From assembly GCA_026987375.1 (NCBI GenBank), contig JALSMT010000076.1, positions 1-38,530 of the forward strand: a stretch of DNA of 38,530 nt. The letters run 5' to 3'. A model generated the notes under the pieces. It was not told the origin of the DNA. It was given only the letters and a program-made list of their open reading frames with translations, and made no database searches. Shown one piece after another: positions 1-7,293 of the stretch. The DNA comes from Thermaceae bacterium. Its GTDB lineage: Bacteria; Deinococcota; Deinococci; Deinococcales; Marinithermaceae. Numbering within the stretch: position 1 is the stretch's first letter; the number at the start of each line of letters is the position of its first letter. A program made the translations under genes and the position numbers.

Positions 1-114
1 GCCTACCCGCCCGAGGCCTTTTCCGCCGCCTTCGGAGCCGCGGCGGTGCTGGGAACGCTGGCGCTGGCGGCGTTCGCTTGGGGACACCGGTTCGGAACAA
101 GGGAGGGAAGATGA
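1..114 (+). CDS. C-terminal end of a membrane protein (partial)
   Basis: The frame is open from the first base and ends at TGA 112-114, giving 37 residues. It is rich in Ala, Leu, Phe and Gly, forms one likely membrane helix, and ends in a short charged tail (GHRFGTREGR). This suits the last helix of a polytopic transporter, for example of the major facilitator type, but the family cannot be fixed from so little. The stop overlaps the start of the next gene as ATGA, so the two are probably translationally coupled. Confidence 0.6.
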   Translation, partial: AYPPEAFSAAFGAAAVLGTLALAAFAWGHRFGTREGR

Positions 115-437
115 TCGTACGCATGTGGCACGGAAGAGTACCGCACGAGAAGGCCAAGGACTACCGCAGCTTCTTGAACGAAAGGGCGGTGCCCGACTAC
201 CGCACAACCCCGGGAAACCTGGGGGTACTGATCCTCGAGCGCACCGCCGAGGACGCGGTGCACTTCGTCACCCTCACCTACTGGACCGACGAGGAGGTGA
301 TCCGGGCCTTCGCCGGGGACGAGGTGCTGAAGGCCAAGTACTACCCCGAGGACCGCGACTTCCTGCTCGAGTTCGAGCCCGAGGTGGTGCACTACGAGGT
401 GGTGGGCGGCGCCGGGGGCGTGCGGCTCGAGCCCTGA
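111..437 (+). CDS. ABM-like dimeric alpha/beta-barrel protein
   Basis: 108 residues beginning MIVRMWHGRV. The pattern of a first beta strand, a helix with KAKDYRSFLNERAVPDY, a central strand pair (GVLILERT, HFVTLTYWTD) and an acidic C-terminal strand resembles the antibiotic biosynthesis monooxygenase (ABM)/dimeric ferredoxin-like fold. Members include heme-degrading enzymes, quinol monooxygenases and many proteins of unknown role. No catalytic residue can be assigned, so the substrate is unknown. ATG 111 is chosen because GGGAGG lies at 101-106 and the start overlaps the upstream stop as ATGA. A strong hairpin follows the gene. Confidence 0.75.
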   Translation: MIVRMWHGRVPHEKAKDYRSFLNERAVPDYRTTPGNLGVLILERTAEDAVHFVTLTYWTDEEVIRAFAGDEVLKAKYYPEDRDFLLEFEPEVVHYEVVGGAGGVRLEP

Positions 438-458
438 TCGAGCGGCGCGTCGCTTAAC

Positions 459-502
459 GGCACGAGCAAAGGGAGCCGGACCCGGCTCCCTTTGCTCGTG
501 CC
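459..502. terminator. long perfect hairpin between convergent units
   Basis: Arms 459-479 and 482-502 are perfectly complementary over 21 bases. They lie between the plus-strand ABM-like gene and the minus-strand tRNA gene. No strong T run follows on either side, but the stem is long and the position fits a two-way terminator. It is the strongest hairpin at this end of the window. Confidence 0.75.
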
Positions 503-521
503 GTCCAGGACGGCTTCTTTC

Positions 522-598
522 TGGTGGCGGTGGGCGGACTTGAACCGCCGACTCCACGATTATGAGTCGTGTGCTCTAACCAGCTGAGCTACACCGCC
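522..598 (-). tRNA. tRNA with CAT anticodon (tRNA-Met, or tRNA-Ile2)
   Basis: Read on the minus strand this is a complete cloverleaf. The acceptor GGCGGTG pairs with CACCGCC, followed by discriminator A and an encoded CCA (522-524). The D arm is GCTC...GAGC. The anticodon stem is CACGA/TCGTG with loop CTCATAA, anticodon CAT. The T arm is GGCGG-TTCAAGT-CCGCC. CAT can be elongator Met, initiator Met or lysidine-modified Ile2. The 5' end G pairs normally with C, unlike a typical bacterial initiator. Sequence alone does not separate elongator Met from Ile2. The gene has its own promoter 22 nt upstream. Confidence 0.95.
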
Positions 599-619
599 CT
601 ACGATGAGCTCCACAGGCA

Positions 620-648
620 AGTTTAGCTTACGCATAGGTGATGGTCAA
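620..648 (-). promoter_or_regulatory. tRNA promoter
   Basis: On the minus strand TTGACC (643-648) and TAAACT (620-625) are separated by 17 bases. Transcription would start near 612-613, about 14 bases before the tRNA 5' end at 598, a normal short tRNA leader. TTGACC recurs as a -35 box elsewhere in the window (yceD, micropeptide). Confidence 0.75.
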
Positions 649-1155
649 GCTGGCGTAATCTGACGGTGAATGCTAAGCTCTCTGGACTAAAACTGTCGCA
701 CCATTTCTTTTCTGCAACGCTCAGGAGTGCGTCTCTTGGTGCGCCGGTAGGCGTGGAGGGAGGATAAGTGTAGCACATTGGGCGCTTAGAAATCTCTGTT
801 GTCTCAGGGTTTCTAGCCGTTGCCCACGGCCTTTTCTGCGACACCAGGCAACGGCCGGCGGATTTCTGCCTGCGCGGGGATGAGACTAGGCGCGTGCTCG
901 TAGCCTTGGGGGGTTCATCGTCGGGCCGCCCCAAGCGCTCCAGGGGAGAATGGCGCTTCGAAGGGGCGGCTATGAGAGCGTGGAAGTGCGGCTCTGTTGT
1001 GTTGGGGACGGCGTCTTTCACACCGCGCTAAAGTACTATTGCAGCTAGCGGGATATTCGGTGTGAATGGCTTGCGCCAGCACGCCGCCTGCGGCTTTCCC
1101 TGGCTCATATTGATGAGAGAGCGGCTTGCTATCGATCGCGGGTTAGTCAGTCGCT
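649..1155. other. intergenic stretch without a supported gene
   Basis: About 500 bases between the tRNA promoter and the 3' end of recN. The only sizeable frame (minus, 623-1021) starts with GTG, has no Shine-Dalgarno sequence or -10 box in place, and reads as an unfolded mixture rich in Pro, Arg and Ser. No tmRNA, RNase P RNA or SRP RNA signature was recognised. It may hold the recN terminator, a small RNA or decayed sequence, but nothing specific can be supported. Confidence 0.4.
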
Positions 1156-2730
1156 TCAATCGTGCGAGCTTAGCAGCTCACGGGCGTGTTCCAGCGCGGT
1201 GGCGCTATAAGAGCCGGAGAGCATGCGCGCTAGCTCGCGCACCCGTTGCTCCCCTTCGACCAGTTCGACTACGCTGCCGTCTTCCCGCCGCATTACCCGG
1301 AAGTGGGCGTCGGCGCGGGCCGCTATCTGCGCCAAGTGGGTAACGACCAAGACCTGGTGTTTGCTGGCAAGCCTTTTGAGCCTAGCGGCGACGCTGCCCG
1401 CCGTTTCGCCGCCGATTCCCACGTCTATTTCGTCGAAAACGAGCGTTTCGCTGTCCGCCCCGGTGTGTAAGGCTAGCGCCAGCATGATGCGGCTAAGCTC
1501 GCCGCCGCTGGCGGCTTTTTCCACAGGCGCTAGTTCCAGGTCCGGGGTGGCGGCGAAGAGAAAGGACACGTCGTCTTTTCCGCTGACACCTGCTTCGGCA
1601 AGCTGCTTGATCCTGATCTTGAAGGTTGCCGCGGGCATTCCTAACTGGTGCAGCTCTTCTTCGATCAGGGGTTGCAATCGCCTTGCGGCGGCGGTTCTTT
1701 CTTCGCTGAGTCGCACTGCCGCCGTTGAGAGCCTGCTTTCGGCTAGCTCTAGCTCTTTTTCCAGCTCGCTCAGGCGTAGGTCTACGGACTCGAGCTGCTC
1801 TATTTCATTTCGCAAGTCCGCCGCGTAGCTAAGTACGTCGTCAAGCTCGGGTCCGTATTTCCGCATAAGGCGTTGCAGATCGGCTAGGCGCGACTGCACC
1901 TGTTCGAGTCTTTGCGGGTCCGCCTCCAGGCTGGCGCCGTATGAATCCAGCTCGCTCGCTATTGCGCTCAGGGAGTCGTGACAGCCTGCCAGGTCAGCGC
2001 TAAGCGCCTCCAGACTAGAGGTGAGGCGAGAGGCCGCCTGTAGTTCTCTGAGGGCGAGAGATACCGCTTCCAGGGCGTTTTGCTCTCCTTGTGAAAGGGC
2101 TCCTTGGGCGGTCGCCAGGTGCATGATTATCTCATCAGCGTGTCCCAGCCTACGCGCTTCGTCTTGCAGGGCTTGCAGTTCGTCTATCTGTGGGTTTACC
2201 TTGGATATTTCCTCCAACTCGAAACGAAGGATGTCCAGCCGCCTTTCGCGCTGGGCGGACTTCTCCCTCAGCTCGTCCACCTCTTTTTGCAGGGAGCGCC
2301 ACTGGTGGAATGCTTTCCGGTAATTATTTAAAACTTCTTGCTCTACGCTGCGATCCAGCGCGTCTCTGTGTTTGTTCTTGCGCCCCAGCGCCAGCGCGGC
2401 GTGTTGCGTGTGGATGGTGACGCGGGCGCTCAGGGCTTCGCGCAGCTCGCCAATGGTAACTACTTCTCCATCGATACGAGACACGCTCCTGGCGGCGGTC
2501 ACTTTTCTGCTGTAAGGCGCGCCGCTCACCCACGCCGTCACCAGCAGTGAAGAGGCGGAGGGCCTGATCAGCGAGGGGTCCGCTTTACCACCCAGCAGCA
2601 ATCCCAAAGCGCCCACCAAGATGGATTTACCAGTTCCCGTCTCGCCGCTCAGCACCGTTAAACCAGGACCCAGGCGCAGCGTGGCCGCGGCGATGGCGGC
2701 CAGGTTTTTTACCTCCAGACGCTCTAGCAT
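1156..2730 (-). CDS. recN: DNA repair ATPase RecN
   Basis: 524 residues, slightly shorter than the usual 550 or so. RecN is an SMC-like cytoplasmic ATPase acting in double-strand break repair. Visible features: Walker A GETGTGKS at residues 29-36; a long central coiled coil rich in Leu, Glu, Arg and Gln (about 130-350); the ABC signature ASGGELSRIMLAL near 410; Walker B TLVFDEIDVGIGGETA; and the VVTHLAQIAARAD H-loop. The nucleotide-binding domain is therefore split by the coiled coil as expected. ATG 2730 has no good ribosome site, but TAGAAT lies exactly 7 nt upstream, suggesting a leaderless mRNA. The gene diverges from the glcF-like gene across 53 bases. Confidence 0.95.
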   Translation of the reverse strand: MLERLEVKNLAAIAAATLRLGPGLTVLSGETGTGKSILVGALGLLLGGKADPSLIRPSASSLLVTAWVSGAPYSRKVTAARSVSRIDGEVVTIGELREALSARVTIHTQHAALALGRKNKHRDALDRSVEQEVLNNYRKAFHQWRSLQKEVDELREKSAQRERRLDILRFELEEISKVNPQIDELQALQDEARRLGHADEIIMHLATAQGALSQGEQNALEAVSLALRELQAASRLTSSLEALSADLAGCHDSLSAIASELDSYGASLEADPQRLEQVQSRLADLQRLMRKYGPELDDVLSYAADLRNEIEQLESVDLRLSELEKELELAESRLSTAAVRLSEERTAAARRLQPLIEEELHQLGMPAATFKIRIKQLAEAGVSGKDDVSFLFAATPDLELAPVEKAASGGELSRIMLALALHTGADSETLVFDEIDVGIGGETAGSVAARLKRLASKHQVLVVTHLAQIAARADAHFRVMRREDGSVVELVEGEQRVRELARMLSGSYSATALEHARELLSSHD

Positions 2731-2737
2731 CTCTTTG

Positions 2738-2743
2738 ATTCTA
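2738..2743 (-). promoter_or_regulatory. -10 box of recN (leaderless type)
   Basis: TAGAAT on the minus strand is followed by 7 bases and then the recN ATG. That spacing places the transcription start at or next to the start codon. No consensus -35 is evident, so confidence is moderate. Confidence 0.5.
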
Positions 2744-2783
2744 GCGTAGACTATTATCGTGTTTTGCCACGTATGGAGGGCCC

Positions 2784-4064
2784 GTGAAAGAACTTGACAT
2801 CGAACAACTCGTGGCCGACGCCGAGAAGTGCGTCAGGTGTGGGCTTTGCCTTTCGGTGTGCCCTACGTACCGTGATTCGCAGATGGAAATCCAAAGCCCG
2901 CGCGGCCGGGTGCTGCTTTACGCTGACCAGGCGCAAGGATTGCTAGACGATCCGTTAAAGGTTTTGGAGGCGGCGTACGATTGTCTGGAATGCCGCGCTT
3001 GCCAGACCGTCTGCCCTAACGACGTTAAACCAGGCGAGGCGGCGGTTGACGCCAAGGTAACGCTGCAGGGCGGCAAACCGCAAAATATGCTCGTCAAGAC
3101 CGCGCTCGCCGTTTTTCATTACCCGCTACTCATCGATCTGGCCAATCTGCTGCTGGTCGTCTACCAGTCGCTGGGGTTGCAGTGGCTGTTGCGTCGTACC
3201 AGGCTGCTCGAGCGCGTCGGTCTCGGCAAGCTGCAGTTTGCCGAGTCGTTGCTGCCCGGCAGGCGCATAAGGCCCGCCATGCGCCTCTTTTACCCCAAAA
3301 AGGTTGAACCGCCGGGTAAGCCCAAGGGAACGGTCGCCTTCTTTTTGGGCTGCGTAATGAACCTTATCTTCTCCGAATCATCCACGGCGGCGGTGGAGGT
3401 CATCCGCCGCAGCGGTTGGCGAGTGCTTATCCCACGAGAGACCACCTGCTGTGGAGCGCCTCACATAGAAGAGGGAGACTGGTTCGGCTATAAAAAACTA
3501 GCGCAAAAAAACCTCGATTACTACGGCAGGCTCGAGGTAGACTACATCCTCACCGATTGCGCCGCCTGCGGCGCCGAGCTAAAGGGTTACCTCAAGCACT
3601 TCGGCAACGACCCGGTCTACGGACCCCTGGCCGCCAGGGTCGCCGAGAAAACCCTGATGTTCAGCGAGTTCGTGGCTATGGAGGGTCTGCCGGGCTCGGC
3701 TCGCTTCCCCTTCGCCACCACTCACCAGCACGCCTGCCATGCCTGCCACGCCCAGGGGGTCAAAGAGCAGCCCGAGCAGGTGCTAAGCTTCGCCACCGAT
3801 TATCACCCTCTGGAAGGCAGCACCGATTGTTGTGGTTCAGCCGGAGTTTACAACCTTACCCACACGGAGGAGAGCATGCGCATCCTGCGGCGCAAGATGG
3901 AGAGCGTGGGCCGCTCCGGTGCCGAGGTCTTGACGGTCGAGAACCCCGGCTGCCTGCTGCAACTGGATATGGGCGCACGCCGCTACGGGCCCGAAGTGCG
4001 GGTGCGCCACATTGCCGAGGTGGTGTTGGAAGCCATGAAGAGCGCGGAAGGTGCGGCTGACTAA
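2784..4064 (+). CDS. glcF: GlcF-like iron-sulfur subunit / heterodisulfide reductase-type protein
   Basis: 426 residues. Two bacterial ferredoxin-type 4Fe-4S motifs are visible: CVRCGLCLSVCP (residues 16-27) and CLECRACQTVCP (about 68-79, followed by NDVKPG). The C-terminal half has two cysteine-rich CCG domains, with CCGAPH, CAACG and later HACHACH and DCCGSAG. This is the layout of glycolate oxidase subunit GlcF, which passes electrons from the flavin subunit to the membrane. Related proteins serve lactate or glycerol-3-phosphate oxidation, and no flavin partner is adjacent here, so the substrate is uncertain. The GTG start is set by GGAGGG at 2775-2780; an upstream ATG at 2773 runs into a stop after four codons. 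Its stop overlaps the aroQ stop. Confidence 0.85.
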   Translation: MKELDIEQLVADAEKCVRCGLCLSVCPTYRDSQMEIQSPRGRVLLYADQAQGLLDDPLKVLEAAYDCLECRACQTVCPNDVKPGEAAVDAKVTLQGGKPQNMLVKTALAVFHYPLLIDLANLLLVVYQSLGLQWLLRRTRLLERVGLGKLQFAESLLPGRRIRPAMRLFYPKKVEPPGKPKGTVAFFLGCVMNLIFSESSTAAVEVIRRSGWRVLIPRETTCCGAPHIEEGDWFGYKKLAQKNLDYYGRLEVDYILTDCAACGAELKGYLKHFGNDPVYGPLAARVAEKTLMFSEFVAMEGLPGSARFPFATTHQHACHACHAQGVKEQPEQVLSFATDYHPLEGSTDCCGSAGVYNLTHTEESMRILRRKMESVGRSGAEVLTVENPGCLLQLDMGARRYGPEVRVRHIAEVVLEAMKSAEGAAD

Positions 4065-4489
4065 CGTTTGTTTAGAAGATATTCCATGGCGTACTTGTAC
4101 CCTCGAGGGCCCAGGCCGCTAATCTGGGCCACGCACGCCGCGGCGGTAACGCTGGTCTTGCGGAACTCCTCGCGAGCGTAAATGTTAGACAGGTGCACCT
4201 CGACAACCGGTAGAGGTTGCGCCATAATAGCGTCCATCAGCGCGTAGCTGTAGTGGGTCAGGGCTCCAGGGTTGAGAACGATGCCGCCAAACCCTTCCTG
4301 CTGAGCCTGTTGTATCCATTCGATGAGCTGGCCTTCGTAGTTTGACTGCCTGCTACTCACCGGCGTGCCCAGCTCGGCGGCCCAGGAGTCAATCATTTCT
4401 TCTAGTTCTTCCAAAGTAGTGTTGCCGTAGACGTTAGGCTGGCGCTCACCCAGCAGGTTTAGATTTGGACCGTTCAGTACCAGAATCAT
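4061..4489 (-). CDS. aroQ: type II 3-dehydroquinate dehydratase
   Basis: 142 residues, the usual length for the dodecameric type II enzyme. It converts 3-dehydroquinate to 3-dehydroshikimate in the shikimate pathway. Family motifs: LNGPNLNLLGERQP at the N terminus; the VYG tyrosine of the active-site lid; NPGALTHYSYAL with the catalytic-region His; and EVHLSN with the second conserved His. It is the last of four minus-strand aro genes, 8 bases after aroB. Its Shine-Dalgarno AGGGGGA overlaps the aroB stop. The TAG stop overlaps the convergent glcF-like stop in the sequence CTAA. Confidence 0.97.
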   Translation of the reverse strand: MILVLNGPNLNLLGERQPNVYGNTTLEELEEMIDSWAAELGTPVSSRQSNYEGQLIEWIQQAQQEGFGGIVLNPGALTHYSYALMDAIMAQPLPVVEVHLSNIYAREEFRKTSVTAAACVAQISGLGPRGYKYAMEYLLNKR

Positions 4490-4497
4490 GGCTCCCC

Positions 4498-5529
4498 CTA
4501 ACCAGCATACCGCTCTACCGCTTTGCGCCAGTCGGAAAAGGCCTCTCGCAGAACCTGGTCTTGCACCGTGGACACCTTCGCCTCGCCTAGCGAGACGGGT
4601 ATGACCCAGTGGATTTCCTGGCCGCGCTTCTTTTTGTCGCGGTTAATGTAGCTGTAAAGATCTTCCCAGGAGGCCTGAAGGGGCAGGTGCGGCTCCAGCC
4701 AGGAAAGCAGCTCCTCGAGGTGCGGGGTAATATCCTGATAGCCGAGTCGCACTGCTACTAGAGCAGAGTAGAGCATCCCAAAAGCCACGGCCTGACCGTG
4801 GCTGAGGCGGTGCCCGCTGCTTATCTCGAGAGCGTGGGCCAGGGTATGCCCTAGGTTTAGTTTGGCCCTTTCCCCGGACTCGCGCATGTCCTTTTCCACT
4901 ACGGCTATCTTGGTCTGGGCCGCCCGCGCAAGGTACTCTTCAAGCTCGGCTGAATCGGGGGAAAGCCGCCAGGGCTGCAAGAGCACGGCGTCGCCGCTGA
5001 GAATGCCGTGTTTAAATGCCTCGACGAGGCCTTCGCGGAAGCGCTCCCGGGGCAAGGTGGCCAGCGACTCCAGTTCGGCGTAGACGCCGCGCGGCGGGTG
5101 GAACGCTCCTACCAGGTTCTTGCCTTCCGGCAGGTTGATGCCGGTCTTACCGCCTATGGCGGCGTCTACCATGGCCAGCGTGGTGGTGGGCCAGGCGCGC
5201 CAGGCTATGCCGCGCAGATAAGTTGCCGCAACGAAACCCACCAGGTCGGTAATGGTGCCGCCGCCCACCGCCCACAGCTCCGCGTCACGCGGCAGGCCGC
5301 TAAGAGCCATTTTACGCAGGATGCCTTCGAACACTCCGAAACTTTTAGCTTGCTCTCCGGCGGTTACGGCGGCGCTCTCGGCCCCTGCCGATTCGGCCAG
5401 GGGCTCGGCCAGATAGGCAACCTTGGGGTCGTAGATGACCGCGACCGGGCTGTTTGTGGCGGGGAACGGCACACTGCGTCCTATGACGACTGAGTGGTCG
5501 TGTGGCGGGGCGACGTGCAGTTTAATCAT
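4498..5529 (-). CDS. aroB: 3-dehydroquinate synthase
   Basis: 343 residues. It uses NAD and a divalent metal to cyclise DAHP to 3-dehydroquinate. Visible motifs are the dinucleotide-binding GGGTITDLVGFVAATYLRG, then TTTLAMVDAAIGGKTGINLP, KNLVGAFHPP, EAFKHGIL, and the metal-binding LNLGHTLAHALE and LSHGQAVAFGM. The ATG start lies inside the end of aroK (8-base overlap), so the genes are coupled. The order on the minus strand is aroC, aroK, aroB, aroQ. Confidence 0.97.
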   Translation of the reverse strand: MIKLHVAPPHDHSVVIGRSVPFPATNSPVAVIYDPKVAYLAEPLAESAGAESAAVTAGEQAKSFGVFEGILRKMALSGLPRDAELWAVGGGTITDLVGFVAATYLRGIAWRAWPTTTLAMVDAAIGGKTGINLPEGKNLVGAFHPPRGVYAELESLATLPRERFREGLVEAFKHGILSGDAVLLQPWRLSPDSAELEEYLARAAQTKIAVVEKDMRESGERAKLNLGHTLAHALEISSGHRLSHGQAVAFGMLYSALVAVRLGYQDITPHLEELLSWLEPHLPLQASWEDLYSYINRDKKKRGQEIHWVIPVSLGEAKVSTVQDQVLREAFSDWRKAVERYAG

Positions 5530-6076
5530 CTTGCTCCTTGCGTTGCCAAAGCTTGTCGATAATCTCGGCGACTACGTCTTTGGCCGGCCTGCCGTCGGTG
5601 GAGGCGTGTATGTGGGCTTCCTTGTAGATTGATTCTCGCTGAGAGAGCAACTTGCGAATGCGCTCCAGGGCGTCGTTCCCGGCCAGTAAAGGGCGTTGGC
5701 CAGGTCTTCTCTGAACGCGTGTGTGTATCGTTTCCGGGCTTGCCCACAGCGCTACTACCGGCCCGCGCGCCAGTAGCAGGCGGCGGTTTTCGGGATTGGT
5801 GTAGGTTCCCCCGCCCAAAGAGAGGACCATGTAGTCGTGTTTTACGAGCTCTTTTACCGCTTCGGCCTCCATCCGCCTGAAGGATTCCTCGCCGATGTAG
5901 CGGAATATATCGGCGACGGAGAGGCCGCTGGCGCGTTCGATGTACCTATCCAGGTCTACGAAGTGCAGCACTAGTTTCTGAGCGAGCTCTCTACCAATTC
6001 GCGTCTTGCCGACACCCATAAAACCGGTGAGCGCCACCCAGGTAACGGGCCTTTTTATATCAATCCTATTCATCAA
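5522..6076 (-). CDS. aroK: shikimate kinase
   Basis: 184 residues. This NMP-kinase-fold enzyme phosphorylates the 3-hydroxyl of shikimate with ATP. Visible: P-loop GFMGVGKT near residues 18-25; DLDRYIE (shikimate and Mg region); FRRMEAEAV; GGGT (substrate-binding glycines); and the lid-region RPLL arginine. The ATG overlaps the aroC stop as ATGA. Two ATG codons stand in tandem at the start; the first is used here. Confidence 0.96.
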   Translation of the reverse strand: MMNRIDIKRPVTWVALTGFMGVGKTRIGRELAQKLVLHFVDLDRYIERASGLSVADIFRYIGEESFRRMEAEAVKELVKHDYMVLSLGGGTYTNPENRRLLLARGPVVALWASPETIHTRVQRRPGQRPLLAGNDALERIRKLLSQRESIYKEAHIHASTDGRPAKDVVAEIIDKLWQRKEQDD

Positions 6077-7227
6077 AACCTGCTCGCGTACTTGCGGTAA
6101 GCAGCGACCCGCTCTTTTAACTCAGCTACGGTGTCGCCGCCGAACTTGAGTAGATAGGCGTCCGCTAAGACTATCGCCACCACCGCCTCCAAAATAACGC
6201 TGGCGGCCGGTACCGCTGTAACGTCGGAGCGCTCACGGGCGGCGTCAGCAGGTTGGTGAGTGATTACGTCAGCCGACGGTAGCGGGCGCATTAGCGTGGC
6301 TATCGGTTTAAGAGCCGCCCTGACCACCAGCTCGGCGCCGTTGGTCATGCCCCCTTCCAGGCCGCCGGCGCGGTTGCTCTTGCGGTACCAACCCTTTTCG
6401 CCGTAGTAGAGGGCGTCGTGCACCTGCGAACCTTTCATGGAGGCCGCGGCAAAACCGACCCCAATTTCAACTCCCTTTACGGCGGGGATAGACATCGCCG
6501 CCTGGGCAATTAGTCCATCTAATTTGCGATCGTATTGTGCGTAGCTACCCAGGCCGGGCACTAACCCTCTAAAACGAGCCTCAAGTATGCCGCCTAGAGT
6601 GTCGCCGCTCTTTTTGGCGGCGTCAATAGCCGCAATAACCTCTTCTTCTACGCTCGCGTCGCACATTCGTAAAGGGCTGGCGTCTATCTGCTGGCGCTGC
6701 TCCCAGGAAAAGGGGGTTTTTGAGGTTATCCCTGCCAGCGCCGGGACGAACGAGATGCTTTCTACGGACAGTTCCTGCAGCAATTTGTGGGCGATGGCTC
6801 CCACGGCCACCCGCATGGCCGTTTCGCGCGCGGAGGCGCGCTCCAAAACGTCGCGCAAATCTTTGTGGCCGTACTTGACGCCGCCGCTCAAGTCGGCGTG
6901 GCCCGGCCGCGGCGTGGTGACTGCGCGCTTGCGGGGGGTGTTACCCGGAGCCGGGTCCATTATCTCGCGCCAGTTTTTCCAGTCTTTGTTCTCTATGGCC
7001 AGGGCAAGTGGAGCTCCGGTTGTCTGACCGGCCCTGACGCCGCCCAAAAAAAGAATGCGGTCCGTTTCTATGGCCATCCTGCCGCCGCGGCCGTACCCTC
7101 CCTGCCGCTTTTTCAGCCAGGGGTTGATGTCGTCTTCCGTGAGGGGCAGACCCGCAGGCAGGCCGTCTACGACGGCTGTCAGTTGCGGGCCGTGCGACTC
7201 GCCGGCGCTAAGGAAACGAAGGCTCAC
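6073..7227 (-). CDS. aroC: chorismate synthase
   Basis: 384 residues. It makes chorismate from EPSP with reduced FMN. Motifs: RFLSAGESHGPQL at the N terminus, KKRQGGYGRGGRM, GHADLSGGVKYG, RASARETAMRVAVGA, and NRAGGLEGGMTNG. The GTG start gives an N terminus that matches the family (MSLRFLSAGESHG). No Shine-Dalgarno is present. Instead TAAGCT lies 7 nt upstream, and a TTGTAG -35 sits in the loop of the pilQ terminator, so the operon probably has its own leaderless promoter. Confidence 0.97.
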   Translation of the reverse strand: MSLRFLSAGESHGPQLTAVVDGLPAGLPLTEDDINPWLKKRQGGYGRGGRMAIETDRILFLGGVRAGQTTGAPLALAIENKDWKNWREIMDPAPGNTPRKRAVTTPRPGHADLSGGVKYGHKDLRDVLERASARETAMRVAVGAIAHKLLQELSVESISFVPALAGITSKTPFSWEQRQQIDASPLRMCDASVEEEVIAAIDAAKKSGDTLGGILEARFRGLVPGLGSYAQYDRKLDGLIAQAAMSIPAVKGVEIGVGFAAASMKGSQVHDALYYGEKGWYRKSNRAGGLEGGMTNGAELVVRAALKPIATLMRPLPSADVITHQPADAARERSDVTAVPAASVILEAVVAIVLADAYLLKFGGDTVAELKERVAAYRKYASRF

Positions 7228-7234
7228 GCTTTAC

Positions 7235-7263
7235 AGCTTAAAAGGAAACCGCTTCGGCTACAA
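7235..7263 (-). promoter_or_regulatory. aroC promoter embedded in the pilQ terminator
   Basis: On the minus strand TTGTAG (7258-7263) is followed by 17 bases and TAAGCT (7235-7240), then 7 bases to the aroC GTG. The -35 occupies the loop and arm junction of the terminator hairpin, and the T run of the terminator is part of the spacer. Confidence 0.55.
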
Positions 7264-7276
7264 GCCGAAGCGGTTT
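7246..7276 (-). terminator. intrinsic terminator after pilQ
   Basis: Arms AACCGCTTCGGCT (7247-7259) and its complement (7263-7275) form a 13-bp stem with a 3-base loop, extended by one A:T pair. On the minus strand the stem is followed by TTTCCTTTT. It lies 18 bases after the pilQ stop and separates the pil and aro units. Confidence 0.88.
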
Positions 7277-7293
7277 TGGAGGCGGTTACCAGA

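Noticed and set aside
623-1021. 132-residue minus-strand frame after the tRNA
   Set aside because: GTG start without ribosome site or -10 spacing, composition rich in Pro, Arg and Ser without secondary-structure pattern, and it overlaps the tRNA promoter.
600-1155. tmRNA, RNase P RNA or SRP RNA in the gap
   Set aside because: None of the conserved sequence blocks that I know for these RNAs was visible on either strand.
3557-4060. 167-residue frame within the glcF-like gene
   Set aside because: Alternate-frame shadow of a gene with clear cysteine motifs.
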